In this document: positions 34,089 through 47,968 of the stretch, piece by piece
How positions within the stretch are numbered: the stretch's first letter is position 1
How the letters are laid out: each line of letters opens with the position of its first letter
DNA from: Cardinalis cardinalis
Taxonomy: Eukaryota > Chordata > Aves > Passeriformes > Cardinalidae
DNA length: 64,000 nt
Reading direction: 5' to 3'
NCBI GenBank assembly: GCA_014549065.1
Contig: JACDOX010000031.1
Location: 4,082,686-4,146,685, forward strand
Notes under the pieces: model-generated
The model's input: only the letters and a program-made list of their open reading frames with translations
Databases searched by the model: none
What the model was told of the DNA's origin: nothing
Translations under genes and position numbers: made by a program

Positions 34089-37043
34089 AAGATATAAGGT
34101 GTCACATAATTTGCAGGTACTCTTGAATGTTAAAGAAGTTTAAAGTAGTCTAAAGTCTGAATTCTCTAGTTTGTACTGCAAAAGAGAACAATCAATAGGA
34201 AATAAAGACAGCTGTCAAACAACAGAACTAATTAATTTGATCATTTGAGTTATCTTTCACATTGCCACAGGTAAAAATAGCTACAGTATTTTACCTATCT
34301 AACTATACCTATTAGGTTATACTCAAGACAGGCATTTATGGCATTATCAGAGTAGAATAAAGTCCAATATTATTTTTCACATGAGAGAATTTTTTTCCCC
34401 CATTAGTTTTCTTCTGAGAATACTGGGGAACATTCAAAGCAAACACATATCTGATAATGTCTATTTTAGAGTTTCTTTCTGCTAGCCTTAGATATATTAT
34501 TTTTACCAAGGCATGCTATTTGTTTTCTATTTTGAAAGCTACAGTAGTTGCTATAAAAAGGTTAAATTTGCAAGGACTTATCACACAGCAGTAACTGAGA
34601 GCTCCCACTCATTTCCTATTTGAAGTACAGGGGAAAAAAAGCCCTGTGTGATTGCTGTTGGCAAATGAAGACTTTTAAAATGGTACCCACTGTAGCTTCA
34701 GTAAGAAATGTTCCTATGTCTTCATAGAAAAAGGGGAGAAAAGGGGCAAACAGGCTTACTAAGAAATGTTTGATTGATATGTAAAGTAATCTGTTCCTAA
34801 AGAAAGCTATTCCTGAAGGAACTGCACAGCATACATAAATCCCGTTACTTCTCTCTCTCCAGATATGTTTGTCGTGCTTGTGGTACGCATAGGTAGATTA
34901 ATAGATACATACATAGGATCCTACGTACTTGCTGCTTTAAGCTATTGCATGTTCAAACAGCTGTTGAAGCCAAGATTAGCCTTTTTTTTTTTGCATGTGC
35001 TAGTAGTGTGCAAACCTTTAAAAGGCATCTATGAATTATTACTTTGGTTCAGCATGAGTGCAGAAAGAAGAAATGTACCTCATCTGTAATACACTGTGTA
35101 GACTAATATCAGCTTCTTTTTTTCTTATATTGCAGTGAGATATTGATCTGGTAAAATGGTACCATATTGGAGCTGTCTGTTGTGGTATTCATCATGCTGT
35201 CACATCCCTAGTGCCTTGGAGTTATTGAAAAGCGGAATTGAGGGAGTTCTGTCATTGTGTGTTGCAATCCATTCATAAGAAAGTTCACTAAAACATCTGA
35301 AGTAGTGTTCTTCTTATTTATTAATTTACATCTAGTGAGAACCATTTCACTTCTTTGAGGTACAGAACCTTCTATTTCAGGCACAGGGACATTGACAGAG
35401 TTTGTTACCTCTCCTCAGACATCTTTTTTTTGTATAACATTTGATCTTCAGTCAAAGCTCACACCTGCTGCCTTTACGGATGCTTATGCATTTGGGTTCA
35501 GTCCTTTGGGAGTAATAGATCTGAAAGCTGTGGCTTCATTGCCCTTATAATACTTTTATCTGATAGCTGTGAGAAGGTAAACGATGAACTTTTATATGTA
35601 GAAAGCTTTTAGTTCCTTCCCACACTAAAGTATCAGCTAATGTTAAAAGAGCTTTCAAAAATATATAAAGATACTGTCAATCTGCACTGAGTAGATTAAA
35701 CAGTTTGAATGAATTATTTTTGTTTTGGAGTCTGCCTGGCAACCTGATGATGAATTTAGAAGTATGTGATGTTTTCTGTAAGGCCATGATGTAAAGGGGA
35801 TTTATTTACACATATAAGAAACAATCTAACTATTTAACCCAGCCAAACTAAGGGTCTGCTCTGCAGCTGCAACAACCTGACTTCTGTAGTTTATACATAC
35901 ACTGTAAGTAATCACACCCAATTTAAATTTAGTATATAGGAGTTTAGCAGAAGAGCAATTAAATTGTCATTTGCTGATTTTAAAAGATACAAAGAGAAAG
36001 CATAGAAGAAAAAGAAAAGAAATTACAGTTTGATTTTATCTTGCAAGGTGCCAAGGATGTCTTGTGACTCTGCAGGCCCATAATTCCAGTCAGCTGCATT
36101 GTGAATTGGAAATGTTTTCTGAATTGGTCACAAAATTCTTCATAACTGCACTAAGTGTATTCATTCTTTATATTCAGGCATTTTATGAAAGAAAAATTAG
36201 AGTACCTTTGTCAATGTTGCAGTTCCTACAGCTAAAAAAATATGTTAGTGTTAGTGTTAAGTGGATTTTAAGCAGGTATTGTTGCTTTTATAGTTTAATA
36301 AGAATTTGTATTGTAATAGCCAAATGTGCAGTACTTTTTAATATACAACCGCAGCATGCTCTACTGTTGCTCAGAAGGAGCCTTCTGTGCTGTTACGAAG
36401 TATGACATGAATGCATATTAAGATTTATCCATGTTCTATGTAGTATTCCTAAGAAGTCCAATAACTTGACAGAAGTTAACGGAAGGCACAGAATTCAAAG
36501 CACAGTGTTATTACTTACTAATTTATTTGCTCCTTTTCCCCCCATTAAAATCATGGTTCTTTAGGTTTGTACAGCAAAAAAAACCTTACCTTAAATCTCC
36601 CAAAGGAAATGAAATTTAGGGCTGAAGGTGCACTCTGGAGGCTGATGGCTGGGCAACACTTCAGATTATGTGACTTTCATGTGTGACTTTGTTGATTAAA
36701 CAGCTCAGCTGCTTCTATGGTTGTAGAGTTGGATGAATCACCAGTTCAGCTTCTGTGAACTCTAGTATTACCTTCCCGTTGTGTAGGACTTTTTAATGCT
36801 CTCTTGAATTGTTTTCTGTGCAGCTGTTGGGGAGGAAAATGTTTTTGTTTTCTGGATTTCTGCATAGTTGAAGGATTTTTGCCACAGTTTAGAAAAGTGC
36901 CTGTAAGAAGTCTGCTCTGTGATGTATTTCAGACTTCTCAGAAAAAAATAAAAGAACCCTACCTCCTCCAATATATGAAGCTGATGTTTTTTTAAAATTT
37001 CCATCAAGGTCCTAACTAACTGTCCTTGGCTCCATATTTCTAG

Positions 37044-37745
37044 ATATCATGGAATCACAGTATCAAAGAATAGTTGGGATTGTAAGAGACCTTTAGAAAC
37101 TATCCGGTCCAATCCCCCTGCAATGAACAGGGACACCTTCAGCTAGATCAGGTCACTCAGAGCCCTGTCCAGCCTGACCTGAAATGTTTCCAGGGGTGGA
37201 GCATCAACCGCCTCTCTGAACGACCTGTTCCAGTGTTTTATGACCCTTCTCAAAAAAACTTCTTAGAAAATGTAATTAAAAATCAACCTTCTTTTAAACC
37301 ATTACCCATTGTGGGGCCACCACAACAGACCTTGCTGGCAAGTCAGTCCCCATCTTTCTTAAAAGCCCACTTACATAACAGAAGGCTGCTCTAAAGTCTC
37401 TCCAGAGCTTTTCTTCTCCAGACTGAACATCCCCAACTCTTTCAGGCTTTCTTTCTAGGAAAGGTGTTCCTTTGGCCTCTTCATGGGCCTCCTATGGACC
37501 CACTGCAACAGGTTCACACCCTTCTTATGTTGAGAGCCACAGATCTGGACACAAGTGGAGTGTGGAGAGTGGAATAAAGGACGAAAATCCCCTCTCTTGA
37601 CCTGCTGGTTGCATTTCTCTTGGTGCCGCCGAGGATACAGCTAGCTTTTTGGTCTGCAAGAGCACATTGCTAGGTCATGTCCAGAACTTTTCATACTTTA
37701 TAGTCCTATCTTTATAGTTTTCAGGAACTGTCTCCCAGAACTGTC
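37044..37745 (-). mobile_element. 5'-truncated CR1 LINE, minus orientation
   Basis: On the plus strand this is the antisense of an avian CR1 3' region. It opens with TATCATGGAATCACAG (decayed terminal ATTCTATGA-type repeats). It continues through AGACCTTTAGAAACTATCC, CCCCCTGCAATGAACAGGGA, AGAGCCCTGTCCAGCCTGAC, TTTCCAGGGGTGGAGCATC and CTGTTCCAGTG, then TTCTCCAGACTGAACATCCC, CCTCCTATGGACCCACTGCA, CTTGACCTGCTGG and GGTCTGCAAGAGCACATTGC. That is the usual CR1 order over about 700 bases. It is truncated at its 5' end (right side), as nearly all CR1 copies are, and is diverged with no open ORF2 left. The right boundary is approximate, because similarity fades between 37,690 and 37,800. Confidence 0.92.
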
Positions 37746-39359
37746 TTCAAAACTCTCCGTGCCTACTAAAGACCTTTGGTAGACCTGAATAACTTCTGGA
37801 TTGATCGTCAAAGCGCAGCGTTCCTCCTGTGAAGTTTCCTTTGCTTCAGTCCTCTGAGTGCCCATTTGTGGCTCCTCAGAATCTCTCTCTTCATTTCAGT
37901 GGTTTGGGCTGTCCTTATGGGAAAGGAAAGACTGTGTACTGGGTGTGAGGAGAAGAAATCACAGTTCAGCAGCACCTGGAAGCTGATGAGGAAAAAAAAA
38001 AGAAAGATTGAATTGTAGGTGGATAAACTGAGGGTAGCTCAGCATTGTAAACCATAAAGATAATGGAAAAGCCTCTGTCCCTCAAAATAAAAATAGTGAG
38101 GCTGATAAGACCAATGCTTCTCTATATTACAACCTTTTTGTGGATGTCTTATTCTGTTTTCCCCCCTCCCCTGCTTCATCTGTTATTGTCTTTTTTTATG
38201 TACGCTGTCCGGAAATGTGTCTTCATCTGTGTTTAGAAAACATCTAGCATACTGTGGGGTGTTATCACAGTGTAAAAAATAACTCCCAGGACAAGATTCT
38301 ATTGCAGTATTTATAACCAATTTCAGGAGAAGGAGGATCAGGTTCATTCTTTATGACTTTCTCAACCGTGCCTGTATATTGAAGACATTTGATTTACTTA
38401 ACATATGGCCAAGCGAACTGTTGGGCATATTGGGAAAAATATGTGAAACTACTTTGAAATGTTGCAAATGTGTTTGGAGACCTTTGTGCCGCACCAAGCA
38501 TTTCTGTTGTTTTTCAATTACTCTGGTTTGGTTTTTTGTTTCTTTACCTTTTAAACACTGGACAGCTACATTATTTCTTTGAATCTTATCTAATATATTG
38601 GTATAATTATGAAGTATTTATGTGCTTCCTTGAGTGATGCCAGTTTATGTCTCCAGTTAATCTGCCCATCTTCCAAGTTCTCTCCCTCTNTCTTACCCAG
38701 TGTAAATGTTATACTGCCATAATGAAATCATTTCCATGTCCTATAGAGTATTTAGATCAACAAGACCTTCACTTATTAGAAAGGGCAGAGTAGTAATGCT
38801 TTTGGCAAAGCCATTATTGTGGTATTGGTATTCACTAGAAAGGACAGAAATAGAACAACACTGGCCTCCATAAACAATTCCAATTTGATCTGTGTACATG
38901 ATAAAATCTTGGCTTCTCAATGCATTTAGGTGCTGTCATAGCTGTTGTTGCCAAATAAGAATGCAGTGTGATGTTATTATAGTAAACAGCACTTAAGCAC
39001 AGCTGGCAGAATTGATCAGGGCCACATTAGAGTGAACTTCAGCAGATGACTGATGCAGCAGAAACAATAACTGAATATGCAAACAGTTCTTGCAATGAAT
39101 GCTCTGGGGATCAGGCACCATTATTTTTGACTTTGAACAGGGAAAAGGGGCAGATTTGTAACCTCCTTCCACACAAAAGGGTTCTGGGTATTCTGTAAAC
39201 ATCTGACTGCCGTTTATAATAGTAGCTAGTTACAAAGCAAAACTCTAGACTCCCTTGACTATTTACATTTCATTAATTATTAAAGAAAAAAACCATAAAT
39301 ATCAGATAAGTTTGTTTAATGTTTCACATAGGATTTTTTTCTTTGCTAGAAAAGCCTTT

Positions 39360-39520
39360 TCTCAATTAATGTTAATCATCGAGGACTTCCTGTTTAAATT
39401 GCACAGAAATGTGTGTTTGCCTCAGTAAGAGATTTTTCCCCTTCTAATTATTATGAGAGCTAATTATGTGACCACGTATTGCTATTCTTTTATTGTAATA
39501 ATTTGGATTAGTAAAAATAA
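39360..39520. promoter_or_regulatory. Candidate conserved noncoding block rich in homeodomain cores (unverified)
   Basis: TAATTA occurs at 39445-39450 and 39461-39466. AATTAATGTTAATCATC lies near 39,364-39,380 and GGATTA at 39505-39510. There are no repeats and no sizeable open frame. The spacing of TAATTA sites, with mixed-composition sequence between them, resembles developmental enhancers, but AT-rich DNA also produces such cores by chance. Confidence 0.25.
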
Positions 39521-42500
39521 ACATAGGATAAATAGTGTATGAACCTCATTCTTCCACAATGTAAATCAGAACTTCTCTTCATATCTTGGTAATTTGTGCA
39601 CCACACATTACGAAAATATTTAAAGTCCATGTAAACAGCTATTCATGCTTGTACTTTTACATTGTGCAGTGTCATCTTTTGATTTATTTGACCATTAACA
39701 CAAAACAAAAAGTACAGCTATGCAAACAATAGAAAACTTATTTTTCTATCTTTTTAACTGAATTTGCCTACTCACGTAATGACTTTTCTTCAAACAAGAT
39801 GTACATTAAAAATTATGTGATTACAATGGAGGGAAGCAGAAGGTGGAGGCCAAGGCAGAAATAGAAAAATATTAAGTGAATATTTGACTCTCCCTTACAT
39901 AAGATGCTGTGAAATGTTTTTATTTCTCACTGGCTCTCTTTGAGGGATGTGGACGGAAGCTGTGCTGACAAATTCATTCAAGTGTTGTGTGATACAGAAG
40001 ACTGTTAAAGGACACTTCTCTGAGTCCAGCTTCATAGACTGGTGGCATCAAATTCTCCTCTGAGAGGCTGCCATCACTTTGTCGTTGCCAAATTTAGACT
40101 GAGACTCATTCTGGGCCTTCACAGAATGCCTGTGAAGTTCTGTTGAGTTTGCTCATTAGCGTCTTACTACAGACAGCTCGCCCTTTCCCCTCCCCGCATT
40201 CTGAGGGCAGAAATAAGTGTCTCCCAAAATGTACAAATGTAATGTTTCCTGTTAACTTTACTTTGATTTTTTATGTACTCTAATCCTCTGACTTTTATAG
40301 CAAAATCATAGACACTCATAGTGAAACTTGAGTTTCTCTTCTTAATTTCTTGGAGGTGGGATTCTCTATAAATGACACAGTCTGCCCCGAATAGGTGCTC
40401 ACAATTTTATGGTCATTTTATGGCTTCTTCCTACCAAAACTCATTTCAGCCTTTCCCCCAAAAGCAGTGTTACACAAATGCAATATTCTTATTAATCATG
40501 AGAAAACATTTGAGCTGACCTTCTGGCATCACATTTTATTGCATTTGCTTTCATAAAACTCACTTACCAAATGACGAGGGGCATAGAGATGAGTTATAAA
40601 CTTCTGAAAACAGTTGCACAATGCTGTGATGTGATGTAGCACTTCAAATTTTCTGTGTATGTGCACAGATAAAGCCATAATCCATCACTCTGATACATAT
40701 CACTAAATAATGGCCTTCAGCATGGATATTTTCCAGTCTTACTACCAGCTTACAGCCCAAGGAGAGATGGAACTTCAGACTGGTTATGTGGTCATCCAGT
40801 TTGAAGCCGGAGAGCCTAGAAAAACAGCAATCGTGTTTTAAGGTTCAGACTTCCATTGTTTTTTTTGGTGTGTGATATGAGGTGGTCAAAATCCTAAATA
40901 GATCCAAGCAGTCCCATGGCAATGACTGTAGTAGGTCTACAGATTTATCAAGAGTGTGATTTACTCAATCCTTTAGTTTGGGATTGTACGTCATGCAAGA
41001 TTATGTGAAAACAGAGTAATGAAGGACAAAAGTTATAATCTGGATTGAAAGGGAGGAAGAAAATGATGCTCAGAAAATGGCTGATAAGAGAGTGAACATG
41101 CCTCCTCTTGGCCTGATATAGATAGTCTTATGCTGACCTTCTGTGTTCATAGTATCATGAAGTGCTTCACCACCTGAAATTGTAAGTTCTCATGGGCTGA
41201 AAACTACCACAGTTATGCATTTCCACTGGAACTAAAAGATGTGGGTTCAGACTGGTAGGGCTGTGTGCACCACAGCAGTAGCAGTGGATTGGTGTGAAAC
41301 TTCAGAGTTGCTACAAACAGACTGCTGGGCTTAAGACTGCCTTCTCACCAGAAAGGTTTTTAGTTTGTCTGGTGTCTGTGGGTATTGCCAAACTTACTCA
41401 GCTGACAGATCCATGATTTTTTGGGGTATGGTCTGTAAGGGAGTGGGGGTGGTTTGGGCTCTTTTCAAAAACGTCAGCTCAGTCTTTGCTTTCCACGGAC
41501 ATTTGTCAATACCTTCCAGTGACGTTTCCTACAGAGAGAACCAAGCAGAGCTGTCCTGGCAAAAGGTAATTTATTGTGGCTGGGCCAGGACATTGATCTG
41601 TCCATAATGTAAAGGCAGGAAGCAATGCATTTTCCTGGTTTAACTTGCGTGTTTTGTTTCTCAGTAAAAGGGTCCGATGCTCATGTTACAAGTTCAACAT
41701 TGGTATCATTTGCTTTTCCTGACAGGTCCTGTAATGACAGCTGACAGTTGGAAGCTTAACTGGGTAAAAGTACTAATCTCTTCAGTAGTTCAAGTTCCCA
41801 TAAATATTAAGTTAGTCAATTTTATCTGCCTTTCCTTCATTATTGGATCCATGATCAAATTAAAGTAATAAAATCCATGTCCATTATGCTGTTTTGTGGT
41901 CTAATTTTGATTGCCAGTATAGATACAGCTGACACAGACAAGCATTTATGAAAGTGAAAGTGAAATATTGCATTGTTTTACTGAAAGTATGTTTCTTTTA
42001 TTTTTCCCTGAATTTTGAATGGCTTAGATTTTGGAAAAGAAAACAAAACAAGTGTCTATCTATATGCTTTGGGGTTTTTTTAAAGAATTATGCCAATCCT
42101 ACTGTCAATGAAGTGAGCAGTTGCCTAAGGCTGGCACAGAAGAAAAATTAATGAGTGTGGTATTATGATATTATGTTGTAGATTTATGTAGCATTCTGAA
42201 AATTTGTATCACCAGTCTTGTAGAGGATCAGCTGTATTCTGCATCTGAAGATAACTCCTTAGGGACTAGGCATAAGCATCTCCTATTTTCAAAAATCCGG
42301 TATAACACATGAGCAGTTACAACTTTGCAGTGAAATGTCTCCTTAAAAAATATTAATTTCTTTATGTACTTAACAGAAGAAGCTGTCTATTGTAATTCTT
42401 TTCTCTCCTGTTGTTTTGGTTTAGACATTTTTTTTTCTTTTTTAGAGGAAAGGAACCCTGCAAATTAATTTGATCTAGTTCTACTCTCCTTCACTTCTCT

Positions 42501-45029
42501 CTTGAATGTTGGTGATAACATTATTGCTGTCAGTACAATTCTGGAAGTTCAATGAAAGATCTTTTGAGCTTGGTTTTATATTAACTGTGGAAAGACAGAT
42601 GTGCCTTTGGATTTTTTTTATACAAAGTTTCCACAAAAACTGGTTTTGGAAGAAGATAGTGTATATGAAATACTGGAACGCAATGATGCTGAAATTAGAT
42701 AATGTAGCATTTAATAATTTCAGAATTGCTTATTTCTATAATAGAATATGACAGCTGGTGTTATTATGGTCTCTTTTGTCAGTCTCAGAAGTACCTAGAT
42801 ATGTCAAAAAATGATTTTATTTTATTGTTGGTGTATTCTTTTAATTTTAACAGATAGAAATAATAACGTAATTGAGTTCCCATTAAAAAAGTAAGCACAA
42901 TTATCCATCTTAATTTTTTCTACACATTATTATTCTAGATGCATGTGTTACATCATTTTAATACATGGTGAAGCTAGCGAATAAAAATCACATTTCCATG
43001 TGATACAGTAACAAGGACTGTTTTTTTCCTGACTGCTTTTGATGGAGGAAGTTTCTTGCTTATATAGGCCAAAGTATCAGAGTTTTAAATTTTGTGCCAC
43101 TGTAAGCACCATCACATGATTTTTGGTATCCTTCTTTAAAACACAGGTCCTGGATTTGTGAATAGGTTGCAGTATATTTAACTTCTTTGTGGAAAAATTA
43201 AAAGGAACTGTTTGTTTAACAGTGTTTTTCATCTTCATTTGTACATATAACTGGATGGGAGTTTCTGGTTAAAAGTATTAATAAAAAAACCCTTATTTCA
43301 TCATCAAATTAACAGATAGTGTAAAATTAAGCTATAGAATAGAACAGATTAATGTTGTGCAGGCTAAATCTAGAAACATGCACGCCGAGTAAATTTAGTA
43401 TGTCTGCTTCTCTGTGTCCTTACAGTGCCTCATGCATGCACAGAGAAAACTTTACTGATTTAAAAAGCCAATATTTATGTTGGTGGAAATTAAGTGTATT
43501 TGGCTTCCACAACCAAGTTTTAGCCTGAGCGTCTCCTTCCTGTCTTCCCTTATCATCTTGAAAAAGGAAGGGCAGAGTTTTATTTAATCCATTACCCTTT
43601 CTGTGGCATTTGCCAGTAGAGGCTGCTTAGGATGTAGATCCTTCCATTTTTGCACACACTATATTCAGGCAGTCAACGATTTACAGATTTCCAGGCCTGG
43701 ATTATATCTAGAGTCTCTTAGCTGGATTTAAATTTTGCTCTTTCTGAGCAGAATTATAGTTTGACTATCAGAGCATCCTCTGGCATTGGCTTTCATGGAC
43801 ATTGCTGAAATAAAATATTACCTCAATTTATTACAAACCTGGTGTTTGGGATGGTGTTTGCCTGGTGTTTTCTTAGGGTAGTCTCAAGTTCTTGTGAAAA
43901 ATTATGAAACAATTAGATACTTCCCTTGGATAGTAAGAGAAAGGATAGTAAGGATAGTAATCCTTTCCACCTTACTCGTGATTTTATCTTGTCATTCAGG
44001 TGAATCTTAATCCTGGTTGCTGGTTTTTTTCCATCTTTTGTAGTTCCACCAAACTGCTTTAAATGTGGAGTATTCAGAACTGCATAAGTATAATACATAC
44101 TCTTGTTATCTGCTATCTATTCGTACATTAGATACCACAATATGGATTTACAGTCCTGTTTCTCAGTGGCATGATTTATGAAAGAGGTTTTTCGTATAAA
44201 ACTCAGTCTTTCCCCCATCTGTCCTCCCTGCCCATTTGCCTAAATATACTTGCAAATATAAAATGAATGCCTAGTGAATCATTTAGCATCCAACAGTAAA
44301 TACAAAAGTCCATATATATATTTTTTTTTTTTTTCCTGTAGTTTATTGTACTGATTTGGGATTATGGTCTTTGAAGGCAGAGTTTGTTGATATTGCCAAG
44401 ATGATTTGTCCAGATGAGAGAGGCCTGTTGCTACAGGCTCCACAAGACCCAAAGGACAGTTCTTGTCTCAGCACAGAGGATCAGTATCACTAGACAAATA
44501 TATATGCAATTTCAGCTGCACAGGAGGGAGAAGTGAACATGCCCCTTGGGAGAAAAGAAAAGCTTTCCTGTGCTGTGTTTGGCTCCAGAAATGTCAGAGT
44601 TCTGTAGGAAAACAAAATTACTTGAAAAGTTGAAGTAGTAAAATTTGGTTGGCAACCACAACAATTTCAGTTCTTTTGTTTTCTTGGGTAATCAGTCTGT
44701 CCACTCTTGGAGATTTCCTATTAATTGAAGGAGCTACCCATCTTGTTTTTAGGTGTTTGGTCATAGGTCTAATTCCATCTACTTCTTAGTTGGTTTACCT
44801 TTTTTTTTTTAAATTTATTTAATTATTCTGAAGTTCTTCTTTAGGCTAAACCTTAGTATTTAGAAATAAACTAACCATGTAGAAGAATTGAATGCCTATA
44901 TATAATAGTGAGAAACAATTGTAGCTGAAATCCCCAAGAACTTTGGAGAAACAAGAAAAATCAAAAGGCTACAGAACTTTCAGAAATTAAAAGAATTTTA
45001 AAATGTCTAATGTTAAAGCCCAAATCGGC

Positions 45030-45125
45030 TAAGCTCTGATGCATGTGCACAACTCTATGCACATTCTTAAATCCAGTGGGACCTCAGCATATGGCCAAGT
45101 GATTTGCTAAATTGGGACCTAATTA
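45030..45125. repeat. Possible ancient amniote interspersed repeat
   Basis: The order 'GATGCATGTGCACAACT', 'ATGCACATTCTTAAATCCAG', 'TGGGACCTCAGCATATGGCC' and 'AAGTGATTTGCTAAATTGGG', ending in ACCTAA, parallels an old sauropsid repeat that reads roughly 'catgtgcttaa...gtgctttgctgaattgggacctaa'. The copy is diverged, and its family and boundaries cannot be fixed here. Confidence 0.42.
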
Positions 45126-46679
45126 AGGACAATTGTAAAAGTAGCTGCTATTTAAGCAATTATGGAATCTTCAGTTAGATTTTGACTGGAACTCTGAAGT
45201 TAACAGCAAAGTCTCCTAAAATGAACATTTAGTCCATATATCTTTTTGCTTAAAACAAAAGATTAAATAAACAAAACATGCTGTTATTAGATCAACATTA
45301 ATCACCATAATTTCCAACATTATGTACTTCTAAAAGATTTAACAGATGTATATTTAAAAAGTTATAATCATGAAAATACTTTCTACCAGTAAAAGGCAAA
45401 CAATAGCACAGGGAGAAGTTACAGTGATGTATGTTATTTAGATCACTTGTGAATAGCTCAGTGTGATGTTAGTTCCTATCAAATATACATTTATATTTAG
45501 TTAGAGTTTAATCAAAAATACAGTTTTGTAGCCTGAAAAAAAATGGCTGAAGGAAGTAGTGCTTTGTAAGTTTTAGGCTTGAAACTGTTTAGAATCAAGG
45601 AATTTTCATCTTGATATTTAATGTACTAACTGTTAGTAATTATGATTTCTTTTGTGATGCTTTGATATCCAAGGTTTTTTTTCAATTCATTTTTTAGGCA
45701 TTTTCAATAGATTTCTCATAATGTGTAGTTGTGAGGCCATTGCATATTGTTGAATGGAGATGAAAGTAAGACTTTTCTCAAGTTTGTCATAGTGATATTA
45801 ACTTGAGGTGTAATATCTGGAGTGCTTGTCCTCATTTTGCATTGCTAGAAGTAAGCCTTGAAGTCATCACATCCTATTGATAGCTCTTCATACATGCTTT
45901 CCAGAGATATGTTTTGCTCAAACTAATACCACTTCAAAAGTGAGAAATTGTTCACGGATCATTTTGGTGGGGCATAGCATAAAACCTCATCAGATAACAG
46001 ATAGGTAAATAATAAAGCAAGAAATACTGTGGAAACTGCAGTGTAGCACTTCCTCAACCAGTTTAATTTTTGACAAATCTGTAAGTTGAAGTTACTTTTA
46101 ATTTTTTTTCTCTGCATGGCCGGTAGCACCAATAACTTTGTGTGAGCTGGTGGAGGACTGTTCACTCAGTGACTGGGATCATTCTGATCACAGCACTGTA
46201 ACTTGGAGCAGCTTGCAGTTTCCTAGAGTATCTGAATATTCCCTTAAAAATCCATCAGAGCTTTCCTGTTGCAGTGAAAAAGAATTATATCCCACCTCAG
46301 CCTTTACTTTTTCAGTATTAGAAAAGTCAAACTTTTTCAGTCTTGCCTTGGGAGCCTTCACATTCTAAGACTATGTTTTTGGTCCTTCTCTATTTCTTTT
46401 ATTTCTCTGTGAATTTTATTTTCCTGAAGAAGGTTGTCTAAGGCTATACAGGCAAAATATTCCACTGATACCTCCTATGTCATTCGTAGTTTCTCATCTA
46501 CCAGAGGTACATTGCCTGGTATGTTCAAGAAGATTTGTCTGTTTCATCACTGTGGCACATTGGTTGTTGATAATCACCCAGGGATCAGCTAATAAACCTG
46601 GATATTTCTTCTCCTTCGTTATTCCCTACTTAGGAGTTCTTAGCTTACATCAGCTACTCTTATTTATAGTCCCTGAGTG

Positions 46680-46905
46680 AGTGACCTTGCACTTTGCTCC
46701 ATTAAAATTCATCTTTCCTCAAGACCATCCTGTTCTTTCAGTATGATGCTCAATCCTCTTCCAACTTTTTGTCATCACCATGTGTGTTGGACATTAATGT
46801 ATTATTAAAAAAGACTGTTCCAAAACCTGACTCTCGATTAACTCTGCTACTAGTTTCTCTCCACTGTGACATTCCCTTTGTCCAATAAAATTATACTTTT
46901 CATTC
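46680..46905 (-). mobile_element. Probable ancient CR1/L3-type LINE fragment, minus orientation
   Basis: The plus strand reads in the antisense order of old CR1 copies. 'GACCTTGCACTTTGCTCCAT' and 'TTAAAATTCATCTTTCCTC' (like 'cctcgcatttggccatattaaaatgcat') come first. 'ACTTTTTGTCATCACCATGT' follows (like 'ctttgtgtcatctgcaaact'), then 'TTATTAAAAAAGACTGTTCC' and 'TCTGCTACTAGTTTCTCTCC' (like 'ctccactagtgactcctctcc'). Several landmarks in the right order make chance unlikely, but the copy is very diverged. It may begin further left and continue past 46,905. Confidence 0.6.
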
Positions 46906-47947
46906 TTTGTTTACTTACCTGTAAAATTAACATCTTCATATTTTACTGCTGAATACATATCTTTTTCATACTTATTAGAATGCAAACTGACCTTTCAGAA
47001 CTCACAGCATAGGAAGGAATAATTTTTAAATACCTGAGATAGTTTTGAAAGAGCTGTAACTGTTTGGTCGTCTTTGTTGCATGCACATTCAATTTATTTT
47101 TATCAACTGTGGCCATGATTTGGACATTATATGCATTCTTTTATTCAGATCTAATATTTTTGGTTAAGTAATATAGTATGTTTACTTTTCAGTAATTGCT
47201 AAGGGATATCATAAATGATTCCAGTACTTGGGAACATTGAGAGAAGTCAGTAGTAAGATGCTGAGAAAAATGACTAGGCTTTACATGTTTTGTGGGCAGG
47301 AAAGGTTAGTCACTCATAGAAAAAACCTAGCCTGGCATCTTGGCTGATAGAGAATGGATCTACTCAAAAAAAGGTGAGGGGCTAAATGCATACTAGTGGG
47401 ATTCCAAATAAGGAATCAAGCGAATTAATGACACATCATAATATAGAGATTAAAAGGCAATCTTTAGCTTTGTCTGTCCTCAGACAGCTTTAAGATGTAC
47501 AATGGCTGGAGATCTAGCTGAAAAAAACACTATCTTTATGTTTTGCTATGGGAATTGTGCCATGAAAATCATAGTTATGTTTACTGGAAGGTTTTTTTTT
47601 AAATTATATTGTGTCTGTACTGTATATTTTTACAAAGAGTACATATGAAGTGCTGAAATGACCTTCTATGCTTAAAAATGTCTAGTTCCCATTTTTGTTT
47701 TCTGCTTTGTAGATCTGTTCTTGTTGCGTCAGAAATGAACCAAGTTTAACCAAATGGAATTCTATTTGTTTACTGGAATCTATAAAAAAACACAAAGAGA
47801 AATAGTTTAGAGTAGTGTTTGTGAGCTAACTCAACCCTAAAACTTCTGCAGTTGTGTTAGCTGGAAGTTCTGCATGTCATATGATGCTTTAAGAGACTTC
47901 AAAATGTGATATTAGCTTCACCCTTTCAAGTGATCCTTTAAACCCTC

Positions 47948-47968
47948 TTTTTTTTTTTTTTTTTTTTT
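47948..47968. repeat. T21 homopolymer
   Basis: An uninterrupted run of 21 T is followed by CCCGC. Without a recognised body on its right side it cannot be called a retroposon tail. Confidence 0.95.

Larger units (their letters stand above)
31021..37043. other. AT-rich noncoding tract, no gene found
   Basis: No coding region is supported. A motif-rich stretch at 31,290-31,370 holds CACGTG (31324-31329) and GGGATTAATTGCGTTAATGA. A near-exact tandem duplication lies at 31,785-31,839 and an (AG)7 repeat at about 34,074-34,088. Open frames such as 36,064-36,405 (113 codons) have no recognisable domain. There are no Ns in this segment. Confidence 0.65.
37800..46679. other. AT-rich noncoding tract, no gene found
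   Basis: No gene is supported. A homeodomain-core-rich block lies at about 39,360-39,520. A local triple repeat of GGATAGTAA occurs at 43,928-43,960. A T14 run lies at 44,321-44,334. An old repeat-like phrase is at 45,030-45,125. One N lies at 38,690. Frames of 60-80 codons are scattered without domains. Confidence 0.65.
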
